DNA of 64,000 nt. Origin: Cupriavidus numazuensis (GTDB lineage Bacteria; Pseudomonadota; Gammaproteobacteria; Burkholderiales; Burkholderiaceae). Positions 27,457 to 36,334 of the stretch are shown piece after piece (position 1 is the stretch's first letter; each line of letters opens with the position of its first letter). Both the position numbers and the translations under genes were made by a program. Location of the stretch: the NCBI RefSeq assembly GCF_905397435.1, contig NZ_CAJPVI010000004.1:62001-126000 (forward strand). The letters are read 5' to 3'. The notes under the pieces are model-generated. The model worked only from the letters and a program-made list of their open reading frames with translations. It made no database searches and had not been told where the DNA came from.

Positions 27457-28344
27457 TCACCCCAGCAGGAATGGCAGCACCGTCTCCAGCAGCAGCGCCG
27501 GCGCCTCCTCGGCAATGTAGTGGCCGCACGGCAGGCTGTAGCCGCTGACGCGAGTCGCCACCTTGCGCCACTCGTCCAGCGGCCGGAAGCACTGCCCCAC
27601 TGCGCCCTGCTCGCCCCATAGCGCCAGCATCTCGCACTCGACCTTGCGTCCGTCGGCAAGGTCGGCGCGGTCGTGTTCCAGGTCGATGCCCGCGCTCGCG
27701 CGGTAGTCCTCGCACAGGCCATGGGCGGCGCCGGGACTTTGCAGGCAGCGCAGGTATTCGGCCATGGCCGCATCGGTGAACGGTGCCAGACCGGCGCTGC
27801 GTGCGCCCATGGTGCTGCGCAGGTACAGTGCCGGGTCGGCCTCGATCAGCGTCTCGGGAAACGGCGCGGGACGGATCAGGAAGAACCAGTGCCAGTACGC
27901 CGTGGCAAACGCCAGGCCGGTCTGTTCGTACATTGCCAGCGTGGGCGCAATGTCGAGCGTGACCAGGCGCTCGACACGCCCGGCGTGGTCCAGCGCCATG
28001 CGGTGCGCCACACGCGCGCCGCGATCATGCGCCATGACGCGGAAGCGCTCGAAGCCAAGCGCTCCCATCAGATCGACCTGGTCGCGCGCCATGGTGCGCT
28101 TGCTGTAGTTGCTGTGATCGGGCAGGCCAAGGGGCTTGTCGCTGTCGCCATAGCCGCGCAGGTCGGCCGCCACGACGGTGAAGTGCTGCGCCAGCGTCGC
28201 GGCCACCTTGTGCCAGATCGCGTAGGTCTGCGGATGGCCATGCAACAGCAGTAGTGCAGGACCTTGCCCGCCGATGACTGCGTGAATGCTGGCGTCCGTG
28301 CACTGCACTTGGCGATGTTCAAATCCTTCGAAGCCTTCGAGCAC
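27457..28344 (-). CDS. alpha/beta hydrolase, haloacetate (fluoroacetate) dehalogenase type
   Basis: 295 residues from GTG at 28344, preceded by GGAGACAGACC; an ATG at 28377 overlapping the leuD-like gene is the alternative and is used for numbering here. Nucleophile Asp118 (MAHDRGARVAHR) with carboxylate-binding Arg119 and Arg122, acid Asp142, halide pocket His163 and Trp164 (YWHWFFL), Tyr225 (CEDYRAS) and base His286. These align with fluoroacetate dehalogenase RPA1163 Asp110, Arg111, Arg114, Asp134, His155, Trp156, Tyr219 and His280. That family hydrolyses haloacetates to glycolate. It is last in the operon after LeuC/LeuD paralogues, so a different small alpha-substituted acid could be the real substrate. 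Confidence 0.88.
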   Translation of the reverse strand: MLEGFEGFEHRQVQCTDASIHAVIGGQGPALLLLHGHPQTYAIWHKVAATLAQHFTVVAADLRGYGDSDKPLGLPDHSNYSKRTMARDQVDLMGALGFERFRVMAHDRGARVAHRMALDHAGRVERLVTLDIAPTLAMYEQTGLAFATAYWHWFFLIRPAPFPETLIEADPALYLRSTMGARSAGLAPFTDAAMAEYLRCLQSPGAAHGLCEDYRASAGIDLEHDRADLADGRKVECEMLALWGEQGAVGQCFRPLDEWRKVATRVSGYSLPCGHYIAEEAPALLLETVLPFLLG

Positions 28345-28363
28345 GGTCTGTCTCCTCTTCTGT

Positions 28364-29014
28364 TCAATGTCCGGCAAGGCGCGCCATGGTCTTGGCCGCC
28401 ATTTCGTGCAGCCACGGCTGCGCGCTGTGATGGCGGCGCGCGAAGTCGTCGATCTGCGCCTGCTGCGTCAGCGTCAGGCCGATCACATCGAGCCCCTGCA
28501 CGAACATGCGGCGATGCCGCTCGCTCAGTTCGAATGCTGCGCTGAACTTGCCGGCGCTAACGGTCATGCTCTGCAAGTCGATGGCGATGCGCGGGGGCGC
28601 CTCGCACGATACCGCGTCCATCAGCCGGTCCACTTCCGCCTGCGGCAGCACCACCAACAGCAGCCGGTTGTTGATCGCGTTCGAATAGAAGATCTCGCCG
28701 AAGCTTGCCGCGATCACCGCGCGGATGCCGTACTGCTGCAAACCCCAGACCGCATGCTCGCGGCTGGAACCGCAGCCGAAGTTCGGCCCCGCCACGAGGA
28801 TACCGGCTTCCCGGTACGCGGGCTGGTTGAGCACGAAGCCGGGCCGGGGCTCGCCCGTCTCGTCGAAGCGCAGGTCATGGAACAGTCCCCGGTCGAGCCC
28901 GGCCTTGTCGATGATGCGCAGGAACTGCTTCGGCATGATCTGGTCGGTGTCGAGATTGGGCATCGGCAGCGGCGCGCCGATTGCGTCGATGCGCGCGAGC
29001 GTGGTGTCAGGCAT
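28364..29014 (-). CDS. leuD: isopropylmalate-isomerase-type small subunit (LeuD paralogue)
   Basis: 216 residues. Swivel domain of the aconitase family: PMPNLDTDQIMPKQFL, then GPNFGCGSSREHAVWGL with the substrate-binding serines, and IFYSNAINNRLL. It overlaps the large subunit by 8 bp (ATG inside the leuC-like end), so the two are translated together. LeuCD isomerises 2- and 3-isopropylmalate; relatives hydrate citraconate or act on methylmalate. The LysR regulator and dehalogenase-like neighbour instead of leuB/leuA point to a catabolic paralogue. Confidence 0.88.
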   Translation of the reverse strand: MPDTTLARIDAIGAPLPMPNLDTDQIMPKQFLRIIDKAGLDRGLFHDLRFDETGEPRPGFVLNQPAYREAGILVAGPNFGCGSSREHAVWGLQQYGIRAVIAASFGEIFYSNAINNRLLLVVLPQAEVDRLMDAVSCEAPPRIAIDLQSMTVSAGKFSAAFELSERHRRMFVQGLDVIGLTLTQQAQIDDFARRHHSAQPWLHEMAAKTMARLAGH

Positions 29015-30431
29015 GGGTCGGCTCCGGTTCCTGTTTGCGTACGTCGGTGATGCAGCCGGCCAGCGCGGCGGCTGCGGCCATGGCGGGGCTCATCAGGTGC
29101 GTGCGGCCGGCACGGCCCTGGCGGCCTTCGAAGTTGCGGTTGGTGGTGGAGGCGCAGCGTTCGCCGGGCGCCAGCACATCGTCGTTCATCGCCAGGCACA
29201 TCGAACAGCCGGGCTGGCGCCATTCGAAGCCGGCATCCGTCAGAATCTGTGCCACACCCTCCGCCTCCGCCTGCTGGCGCACGGCGCCCGACCCCGGCAC
29301 CACCATGGCCCTCACGCCTGGTGCGACGCGCCGCCCGCGCACCACGTCCGCGACCGCGCGCAGGTCTTCGATGCGCCCGTTGGTACAGGAGCCAATGAAC
29401 ACGCGCTGCACCGGCAAGCCCAGCAGCGAAGCGCCGGCGTCGATGCCGATATAGTCGAGCGCCCGCTGCGCCGCGGCACGTGCGAGCGGATCGTCCAGTT
29501 CGTCCGGCCGCGGCACGCACGCATCGATCGGAACCGCCTGGTCGGGACTGGTGCCCCAGGTGACATACGGCGCAACGGCACTGGCATCGAACACGAGCTC
29601 CTGCGCGAACGCCGCATCGGCATCCGAGTGCAGCGACTGCCAGGCCACGCGTGCGCGTTCCGCCATGGCCGCGTCGATGTCCGGCGCGCGCTGCAGCACG
29701 TAGTCGATGGCTGCGGCATCGGGCGCTATCAGCGCGCCGCGCGCGCCCGCTTCCACCGCCATGTTGCACAAGGTCATGCGAGCCTCCATCGACAGGGAAT
29801 GGATCGCTGCGCCCGCGAATTCGACCACATACCCGCGCGCGCCCTGCGCGCTGATGCGGCCGATGATGTGAAGGATCAGATCCTTGGCCGATGTCCCCGG
29901 CGGCAGCGCGCCGTCCACGCGGATGCGCATGTCGCCCGCCACGCGATAGACCAGCGTCTGCGTGGCCAGCACATGCTCGACCTCCGACGTGCCGATGCCA
30001 AACCCTAGTGCACCGAAGGCGCCGTAGGTCGTGGTGTGGCTGTCGCCGCAGAGCACCACCATGCCGGGCCGGATCATGCCGTGCTCGGGCGCAATCACGT
30101 GCTCGATGCCCTGCAGCGGATCGTTGGTATCGAACAGTGGAATTCCATGCTGCTCGCAATTGCGCCGCAGGTTGCGCGCCTGCAGCGCCGAAGCCGGGTC
30201 GCGGATCACGCGCGGAGACTCCGCATGGGTGGGGATGATGTGGTCCACCACCGCCAGATTCTGTCCCGACGCCGCCACGCGGCGCGCTTGGGCGGCCAGC
30301 CCCGCGAACGCCTGCGGACTGGTGTACTCGTTCATGATGTGCAGGTCTGCGTACAGCAGCACGTGCTCGGCGTCGAGCGCGGCCACGGTGTGCGCATCGA
30401 CGAGCTTGCGGTAAAGGGTGCGACCAGCCAT
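29007..30431 (-). CDS. leuC: isopropylmalate-isomerase-type large subunit (LeuC paralogue)
   Basis: 474 residues, full length. The [4Fe-4S] cysteines are in FIGSCTNGRIED and QPGCSMCLAMN. Other hallmarks are VVDHIIPTH, CGDSHTTTYGAFGALGFGIGTSEVEHVLATQ and ERCASTTNRNFEGRQG. Forms a heterodimer with the overlapping small subunit. First gene of a leftward three-gene operon divergent from a LysR regulator 99 bp away. As for the small subunit, leucine biosynthesis is less likely than hydration/dehydration of a C4-C6 hydroxy-dicarboxylate. Confidence 0.9.
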   Translation of the reverse strand: MAGRTLYRKLVDAHTVAALDAEHVLLYADLHIMNEYTSPQAFAGLAAQARRVAASGQNLAVVDHIIPTHAESPRVIRDPASALQARNLRRNCEQHGIPLFDTNDPLQGIEHVIAPEHGMIRPGMVVLCGDSHTTTYGAFGALGFGIGTSEVEHVLATQTLVYRVAGDMRIRVDGALPPGTSAKDLILHIIGRISAQGARGYVVEFAGAAIHSLSMEARMTLCNMAVEAGARGALIAPDAAAIDYVLQRAPDIDAAMAERARVAWQSLHSDADAAFAQELVFDASAVAPYVTWGTSPDQAVPIDACVPRPDELDDPLARAAAQRALDYIGIDAGASLLGLPVQRVFIGSCTNGRIEDLRAVADVVRGRRVAPGVRAMVVPGSGAVRQQAEAEGVAQILTDAGFEWRQPGCSMCLAMNDDVLAPGERCASTTNRNFEGRQGRAGRTHLMSPAMAAAAALAGCITDVRKQEPEPTHA

Positions 30432-30530
30432 GGGATTGCCTGCAGATCGTTGAGGGTGAAGGCAGTGTAACTACGGAATCGATCGCTATAATTTCCGACA
30501 ACGACCTTCATTAGTTCCTGCCATTCACGA

Positions 30531-31445
30531 ATGGACGCCTTCTCCGATCTCGCCTTCTTTGTGCTGCTGGTCAAGCGCGGCAGCCTGGCCGGCGCGGCCC
30601 AGCAGATCGGCATCACACCATCGGCGGCCAGCAAGCGGCTCGCCGCGCTGGAGTCGCGGCTGGGCGTGCGCCTGCTCCACCGCACTACGCGGCGGCTCAG
30701 CGTCACGCAGGAGGGAGAGGCTTATCTCGCGCAAGGCGGACGTATCCTCGCCGAGCTGGAGGAACTGGAGCAAGGTCTGGCGGGCAGCCGAGTCACGCCG
30801 CAGGGGCTCCTGCGCGTCAATGCGACGCTGGGCTTCGGACGCCGGCATCTGGCGCCGGCCGTCGCCGCATTCCTGCGCAAGCATCCGCAGGTAGAAGTTC
30901 AACTGGAACTGAGCGACCGCCCGCTCAATCTTGCCGAGCAGGGTTTCGACATCGGTGTGCGCGTGGGCGGCTTGCCCGATACGCGGTTGAGCGCGCGGCG
31001 GCTGGCCGGCAACCGGCGGCTGCTATGCGCGTCGCCGCAGTATCTCGCTGCGCATGGCATGCCCGCTTCCCCGCGCGAACTCGCGCAGCACCGCTGCATC
31101 GTGATCCGCGAAAGCGATGAAACGTACGGCACGTGGCAACTGTATGCGGGCACGCGGCAGGAGACCGTCAAGGTGCGCGGCCCCGCCACCACCAACGATG
31201 GCGAGACCGCGGTCGGCTGGGCGCTCGAAGGGCTCGGTGTACTGCTGCGCTCGGAATGGGATGTCGCACCGCTGTTGCGCACGGGCCGCTTGCAACCCGT
31301 GCTGCCCGAGTGGAGCGCAGCACCGGCCGACATCTTCGCGGTCTACCTGAGCCGCGATCACCTGTCCGCGCGGGTGCGCGCCTTTATCGACTTCCTGGCC
31401 GAGCGCTTCGCCACCGCACCCGCGCAACCGTACAACGGCTGGTAA
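30531..31445 (+). CDS. LysR-family transcriptional regulator
   Basis: 304 residues. Winged HTH at ~1-60 (FSDLAFFVLLVKRGSLAGAAQQIGITPSAASKRLAALESRLG) with the LLHRTTRRLSVTQEGE wing, then an effector domain to ~295. Divergent from the leuCD/dehalogenase operon. The gap holds a modest dyad CGGAA-N14-TTCCG (30474-30497). It probably responds to the operon's substrate. Convergent with the rhodanese gene, 18 bp apart. Confidence 0.87.
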   Translation: MDAFSDLAFFVLLVKRGSLAGAAQQIGITPSAASKRLAALESRLGVRLLHRTTRRLSVTQEGEAYLAQGGRILAELEELEQGLAGSRVTPQGLLRVNATLGFGRRHLAPAVAAFLRKHPQVEVQLELSDRPLNLAEQGFDIGVRVGGLPDTRLSARRLAGNRRLLCASPQYLAAHGMPASPRELAQHRCIVIRESDETYGTWQLYAGTRQETVKVRGPATTNDGETAVGWALEGLGVLLRSEWDVAPLLRTGRLQPVLPEWSAAPADIFAVYLSRDHLSARVRAFIDFLAERFATAPAQPYNGW

Positions 31446-31463
31446 CGCGAGCGCCCGACCGCG

Positions 31464-33071
31464 TCAGACCACGTTGAAGAAATGCGTGCCGTCCCGGTCG
31501 AGTTGCGCGATCAGCCCAAACTCCCAGTCGAGGTAAGCCTGCATCGCCGCGGCCGCATTGTCGGTGCCTTCGTACGGGCGACGATAGCGATCCGTGCGCG
31601 GCACGGCCAGGTGCGTCTCGCCGCTTTCGACCGGCAGGCCGGCCGCGATCCACGCGAGCGTGCCGCCGTCCAGCACGTAGATTTCCGCCTGCGTGAGCGC
31701 ACGCAGATCCGCGGCGGCAAAGCGCGCTAGCTGGCTGGTGCCGCAGGTCAGCACATAGCGCTGCGCCGTCGGAATGCGCTTCAGCGCATCGGCAAGCTGC
31801 GCGCGGATGACGAACCACGCGCCGGGGATATGGCGCTTCACGTAGTTGGCGCTGGCCGTGACATCGAGCACGACGGTCTGTCCGTCCTGCGCCTGCAGCC
31901 ACGATGCGAGCGTGGCCGGCGACACGGCCGCTACTGGCGCCGCGTCGGGCGCAGGCACGCGCGGCACGCCGGCTTCACTGCGCAGCGCCGCATCGACCGA
32001 CTCGACCACGCGGACATCCCAGCCCATCTGCGCGAGCCAGGACGCGCTCATGTCCGCACGCACGCCATCATCATCGGCCAGCACGATGCGCGCGCCGCGC
32101 ACGGGCGCGCTGTGGTCGGTCTCCTGCACGAGCTGCCCGCCCGGTGCGTTGACGAAGCCCGGCAAGTGGCCATCGGCATATTCCTCGGGCGTGCGCACGT
32201 CGAACCGGTAGACCGTGCGACCCGGTGCTTCCAGCGACGCCAGCGCGTCGTAGGCAATGCGCGGCACGCCCGCGCGCGCGGCGATATCGCGCGCGCCGCG
32301 GCGTGCGTGCTCGCGGTTGGCTTCTGGGATTTCCAGCGGCGCGCGACGGCTCGCGCCGTGGTCCAGCGTCTGCCCCGCCAGCGTCCAGCCGATGGTGCCG
32401 TTGCGCAGCGCCGCGACCGGGTTAGGAATGCCAGCGTTGATCAGCGACTGCGTGCCGATGATGCTGCGCGTACGGCCCGCGCAATTGACGATGACCTGCG
32501 TCGCCGGGTTCGGCGCGAGCTCGCGCACGCGCAGCACCAGTTCGGCACCCGGCACGCTTGTGGCAGTGGGGATGCTCATGGTCTGGTACTCGTCGAACCG
32601 CCGCGCGTCCACCACGACCACGTCGGCACCGCTATCGATCAGCGCCTTGACCTCCGGCGCGGGCAGCGATGGCGTGTGGCGCTTCGCTTCCACGACCTCA
32701 CCGAACGACTTGCTCGGCACGTTGACGTCGCGGAACACTTCGCCGCCGGCGGCAATCCATGCATCGAGGCCACCGTCGAGCAGGCTCACGTCGGAATAGC
32801 CGAGCCCGCGCAGCACGTTCGCCGCGCGCGGCGCGAGGTCGGTGCCTTCATGCTCGCCATAGACCACGATGCGCGTATCGCGGCGCGGAATGCGCGGCCA
32901 CGCTTCGAGTTCGAGCTTGGACAGCGGGAAGTTCGCGGCCCACAGCGGATGCGACTGCGCAAACGGATCTTCCTCGCGCACGTCGATCAGTGCAATTTCC
33001 TTGCGGTCGAGCAGCGCCTGGCGCACGGCCTGGCTGGTGATCAGCGGAAACGGTTGTGCAGAAACGGTCAT
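31464..33071 (-). CDS. four-domain rhodanese (sulfurtransferase)
   Basis: 535 residues from ATG at 33071, which overlaps the stop of the thiol dioxygenase gene (ATGA). Four rhodanese folds lie at roughly 8-115, 135-240, 268-365 and 383-490. Only domains 2 and 4 keep a catalytic cysteine: Cys197 (NCAGRTR) and Cys443 (TCGTSQLA). Domains 1 and 3 have no Cys in the equivalent loop (YGEHEG, ADDDGV) and are probably structural. It would transfer sulfane sulfur; with the dioxygenase it suggests handling of sulfur released from organic thiols. No signal peptide. Confidence 0.88.
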   Translation of the reverse strand: MTVSAQPFPLITSQAVRQALLDRKEIALIDVREEDPFAQSHPLWAANFPLSKLELEAWPRIPRRDTRIVVYGEHEGTDLAPRAANVLRGLGYSDVSLLDGGLDAWIAAGGEVFRDVNVPSKSFGEVVEAKRHTPSLPAPEVKALIDSGADVVVVDARRFDEYQTMSIPTATSVPGAELVLRVRELAPNPATQVIVNCAGRTRSIIGTQSLINAGIPNPVAALRNGTIGWTLAGQTLDHGASRRAPLEIPEANREHARRGARDIAARAGVPRIAYDALASLEAPGRTVYRFDVRTPEEYADGHLPGFVNAPGGQLVQETDHSAPVRGARIVLADDDGVRADMSASWLAQMGWDVRVVESVDAALRSEAGVPRVPAPDAAPVAAVSPATLASWLQAQDGQTVVLDVTASANYVKRHIPGAWFVIRAQLADALKRIPTAQRYVLTCGTSQLARFAAADLRALTQAEIYVLDGGTLAWIAAGLPVESGETHLAVPRTDRYRRPYEGTDNAAAAMQAYLDWEFGLIAQLDRDGTHFFNVV

Positions 33072-33691
33072 GATGCGGCGGAATCCTTCGAGCGGTCCCA
33101 CGGATTGGGCAGGTAAGGGTTGGAGTAGCCGGAGATGAACGGCTTGCGTTCGCCGGCTTCGGTATAGACGCTGCGGCGTACGCCGCCGATATTGGCACCG
33201 TACACGTGGATGCTGATCGAGACGCGGTCGTCGTACGCGTTGTGCACGCGGTGGATATCGCCAACGGTCGGCGACACCGCCTCCACATGGCCCGGCTCGA
33301 TCCGTGTCGGCTCGCCATGCAGAACCGGCCGGCCCGATGCGTCGAGCTTGAACGGCTGCGAATACTCGGCGCCGCGCAGCATGCCGATCAGGCCCCACAC
33401 CGTGTGGTCATGGATCGGCGTGCGCTGGCCCGGTCCCCACACGAAACTGACGATCGAAAAGCGCTCGGCCGAATCGCAGTGCAGCAGCATCTGCTGGTAG
33501 TACTCGGGATGCGGCTGCGCGAACGCATCGGGCAGCCAGTCATCGCGTGCGATCAGGCGCGCCAGCAGCGCGCCGCCTTCGCGCAGGATGCGCGGCTCGT
33601 CGGGCTGCTCGTCGAGCAGCGCCGACAGGCCGGTGATGAAATCGCGCAGCGGCGCGAGCGAAGCGCGGCTGGCGGTGGGGGACTCACTCAT
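33068..33691 (-). CDS. cysteine/3-mercaptopropionate dioxygenase family
   Basis: 207 residues, cupin fold. Fe(II) ligands His94 and His96 (TPIHDHTVWG) and His147 (GDIHRVHN); the Ser160/His162/Tyr164 triad (SISIHVY) is present. Leu101 occupies the place of the mammalian CDO Cys93, so there is no Cys-Tyr cofactor, and Gln66/Gln67 lie near where CDO has its substrate Arg. These features point toward 3-mercaptopropionate dioxygenase rather than a strict cysteine enzyme. It oxidises a thiol to a sulfinate with O2. Overlaps the rhodanese start and follows the flavoprotein gene by 18 bp. Confidence 0.85.
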   Translation of the reverse strand: MSESPTASRASLAPLRDFITGLSALLDEQPDEPRILREGGALLARLIARDDWLPDAFAQPHPEYYQQMLLHCDSAERFSIVSFVWGPGQRTPIHDHTVWGLIGMLRGAEYSQPFKLDASGRPVLHGEPTRIEPGHVEAVSPTVGDIHRVHNAYDDRVSISIHVYGANIGGVRRSVYTEAGERKPFISGYSNPYLPNPWDRSKDSAAS

Positions 33692-33709
33692 CCCGTGTCT
33701 CCTGATATG

Positions 33710-34918
33710 TCATTGTCCGAGCGCCACGCGGCCCGCTGCCACCAGGATCGAATCGTTCTGCGGCGTATGGATGCGGCTGCACAGCACGTCGCGGTAATGG
33801 CGCTCCAGCGGGTTGTTGCGGCTCAGGCCGTGGTTGCCCGACAGCTGCAGCGCCAGCTCCACCGCGCGGATCGCATTGCCCGTCACCGTGAACTTTAACA
33901 GTCCGCTGTCGGTCGGTGTCGGCGGCGTGCCGGCGTCGGTGCGCGCCGCGGCATCTTCGAGCAGCGCCTGGCTGGCATGCAGCAGCGCCGCTATCTCGCC
34001 GATCGCTTCCTGCACGCGTGGCAGCGTCGCGAGCGGCGCGCCAAGGCTACCGGGTGTCCGCTCCCGCACAAAGGCGCGAATCCAGTTGAAGCCCGCACGC
34101 GCCACGGCGTCATAGAGGCTGCCGAGCAGCACCACCATCCAGGCCTGCTGGTCGGCATTGGCATCGACATCGGCCTGGCTCGCACCTGCCGGCGCCCACG
34201 CCGAAGGCTCGCGGATGTCGACGGCGTTTTCGGGCGGAATCCACACATTGTCGAGCACGGTTTCATGGCTGCCCGACGCGCGCAGGCCCATGTGGTTCCA
34301 GTTCTCCACGATGCGGATCCCCGCCGTGTCCCTCACGGGCCGGGGCACGAGGAACACCCCCACGCGCGGCTGTGGCTCGTCGGTGCGTGCCCAGACCGAC
34401 AGCCAGCGCAATGCCGGAATGCCGGTGCTGTACAGCTTGCGGCCGCTAAGCCGCCATCCGTTCGCCACGCGCGTGGCAACGGTGCCGGGCAAGCCACCGC
34501 GTGCAGGCGAGCCAAGGTCCGGCTCGACGCGCAGCGAATTGATCAGTCCGCCGTCTTCGACCGCACTCGCGAACACCTGTCGGCGTACCGCTTCGGTCCA
34601 GTGCGTATCGGCACGGCCGATCGCGCGATGCTGCAGATAGGTCATGGTCAGCACCAGCGCGGTGGCAGGATCGCCGCCGGCGACCGCGCCGATGATGCGG
34701 CGCGCCTCGGCCAGCCCGGCTCCGCCGCCGCCATGCGCGCGCGGCACTACCTGAGAAATCAAACCGTACTGGTGCAGCAGCGCGAAGTTCTCGTGCGGAA
34801 AGCTCGCGGCGGCGTCGTGCTGCGCGGCGGTCGCCGCAAGGCGCGGCGTCAACTGCGCGAGCACATCGCCGAGCAGCGCCTCGCTGCTTGGCAGCCGGCG
34901 CAAGGAAGACAGGGACAT
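33710..34918 (-). CDS. acyl-CoA dehydrogenase-like flavoprotein (DszC/SfnB type)
   Basis: 402 residues from ATG at 34918, preceded by AGGAATCCACC. Acyl-CoA dehydrogenase fold with GRKLYSTGIPALRWLSVWARTD and the C-terminal flavin segment LALQLSGNHGLSRNNPLERHYRDV. Members used in sulfur metabolism (DszC, SfnB-like) are flavin-dependent monooxygenases acting on organosulfur compounds rather than CoA esters. First gene of the leftward sulfur operon, divergent from the SsuD-like gene 245 bp away. Substrate unknown. Confidence 0.85.
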   Translation of the reverse strand: MSLSSLRRLPSSEALLGDVLAQLTPRLAATAAQHDAAASFPHENFALLHQYGLISQVVPRAHGGGGAGLAEARRIIGAVAGGDPATALVLTMTYLQHRAIGRADTHWTEAVRRQVFASAVEDGGLINSLRVEPDLGSPARGGLPGTVATRVANGWRLSGRKLYSTGIPALRWLSVWARTDEPQPRVGVFLVPRPVRDTAGIRIVENWNHMGLRASGSHETVLDNVWIPPENAVDIREPSAWAPAGASQADVDANADQQAWMVVLLGSLYDAVARAGFNWIRAFVRERTPGSLGAPLATLPRVQEAIGEIAALLHASQALLEDAAARTDAGTPPTPTDSGLLKFTVTGNAIRAVELALQLSGNHGLSRNNPLERHYRDVLCSRIHTPQNDSILVAAGRVALGQ

Positions 34919-35163
34919 GGTGGATTCCTGGCAAGGGGCGGTGCGCGAGCGCGCATCGCCTTTGAATGCCACATAGCGTACCGCCACCGCGCCATTTCGA
35001 TAACGACGCATCCTGCATATGGTCTGTCGTTTTTATTCGTTCGGCCGCGCGGCGTTTGGGCGTACGTTGTGGCCCTGTCCCTTTGTCGTCTCTTCCTTTG
35101 CACATCGCCTTGCGCCGTCTGCGCAAGCGCTACGTTGTGCCCTTCCATTCAGGAGAAATTCGC

Positions 35164-36261
35164 ATGAGCGTCGATATCATCGGCATGATCCAGAGCCAGA
35201 AGCAGTCCGAAATCCACAGCCCCACGGGCCCGGTGATCGACCGAGACTACGTACGTGCATTCGCGCAGGCCCATGAACAGGCCGGCTTCGACCGCATCCT
35301 GGTGCCGCACCATTCCACCGGCCCGTCGGCGACGCTGACGATCTCCTATGCGGCCACGGTCACCGAACGCATCCACTTCATGCTGGCCCATCGCCCGGGC
35401 TTCACCGCGCCGACGCTGGCCGCGCGCCAGATCGCCACGCTCGACCAGTTCAGCGGCGGCCGGCTCGGCGTGCATTTCATCTCGGGTGGCTCCGACGACG
35501 AACAGAAGCGCGATGGTGACTACCTGAACCACGACGAACGCTACGCGCGCACCGACGAGTACCTCGGCATCCTGCGCCGCATCTGGACCGAGGACAAGCC
35601 GTTCGACCACGAAGGCAAGTACTACCGCTTCAGCAATGGCTTCTCCGAGGTCAAGCCGGCACAGAAGCCGCATGTGCCGATCTATTTCGGCGGCGCATCC
35701 GAGGCGGCGCTGAAGGTCGCCGGCAAGCATGCCGACGTGTATGCGCTGTGGGGCGAATCGCTCGACCAGGTGCGCGATCTGACCACACGTGTGCGCGCCG
35801 AAGCCGCGAAGCATGGCCGCGAGGTGCGCTTTTCGGTGTCGTTCCGTCCGGTACTGGCCGAGACCGAGGAGAAGGCCTGGGCCCGCGCCGACAGCATTCT
35901 CGAGCGCACCCGCGCGCTGCGCGTGCAGCAGGGCTACAGCCGCGGCGGCCCGCAGCAAAGCGAAGGCGCGCGCCGCCTGCTCGCGGCGGCAGAACAGGGC
36001 GACCGCGTCGACCAGCGCCTGTGGACCGCGATCGCGCGCGAGACTGGCGGACGTTCGAACTCTACGGGCCTCGTCGGTACGCCCGAGCAAGTGGCCGAAG
36101 CGCTGCTGGAGTACTACGACCTCGGCGTCACGACCTTCCTGATCCGCGGCTTCGATCCGCTTGAAGACGTCGTCGACTACGGCCGCGAACTGATTCCGCG
36201 CGTGCGTGAGCTGGTCGCGCAGCGCGATGCGCAGCAGCAGCGAAATCGCAAAGCCGCCTGA
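35164..36261 (+). CDS. FMN-dependent alkanesulfonate monooxygenase-like (luciferase family)
   Basis: 365 residues from ATG at 35164, set by AGGAGAAATTCGC; an upstream in-frame ATG (34966) extends into the neighbour. SsuD-like features: ILVPHHSTGPSATLTISYAA, AHRPGFTAPTLAARQIATLDQFSGGRLGVHFISGG, HDERYARTDEYL and PIYFGGASEAALKVAGKHADVYALWGE. With reduced FMN from a separate reductase (none here) it would release sulfite from a sulfonate. Heads an operon with its own ABC importer. Confidence 0.9.
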   Translation: MSVDIIGMIQSQKQSEIHSPTGPVIDRDYVRAFAQAHEQAGFDRILVPHHSTGPSATLTISYAATVTERIHFMLAHRPGFTAPTLAARQIATLDQFSGGRLGVHFISGGSDDEQKRDGDYLNHDERYARTDEYLGILRRIWTEDKPFDHEGKYYRFSNGFSEVKPAQKPHVPIYFGGASEAALKVAGKHADVYALWGESLDQVRDLTTRVRAEAAKHGREVRFSVSFRPVLAETEEKAWARADSILERTRALRVQQGYSRGGPQQSEGARRLLAAAEQGDRVDQRLWTAIARETGGRSNSTGLVGTPEQVAEALLEYYDLGVTTFLIRGFDPLEDVVDYGRELIPRVRELVAQRDAQQQRNRKAA

Positions 36262-36334
36262 GCGCGAGCCGTCGTCACTGACCCGCCGGACTGACCCAAC
36301 CACAACGACACAACGAAAACGGGGAGCCGAATCC

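Noticed and set aside
28341..28377. ATG at 28377 as the start of the dehalogenase-like protein
   Set aside because: It lies within the end of the leuD-like gene without a ribosome site, whereas GTG at 28344 follows GGAGACAGACC. The ATG is kept only as an alternative.
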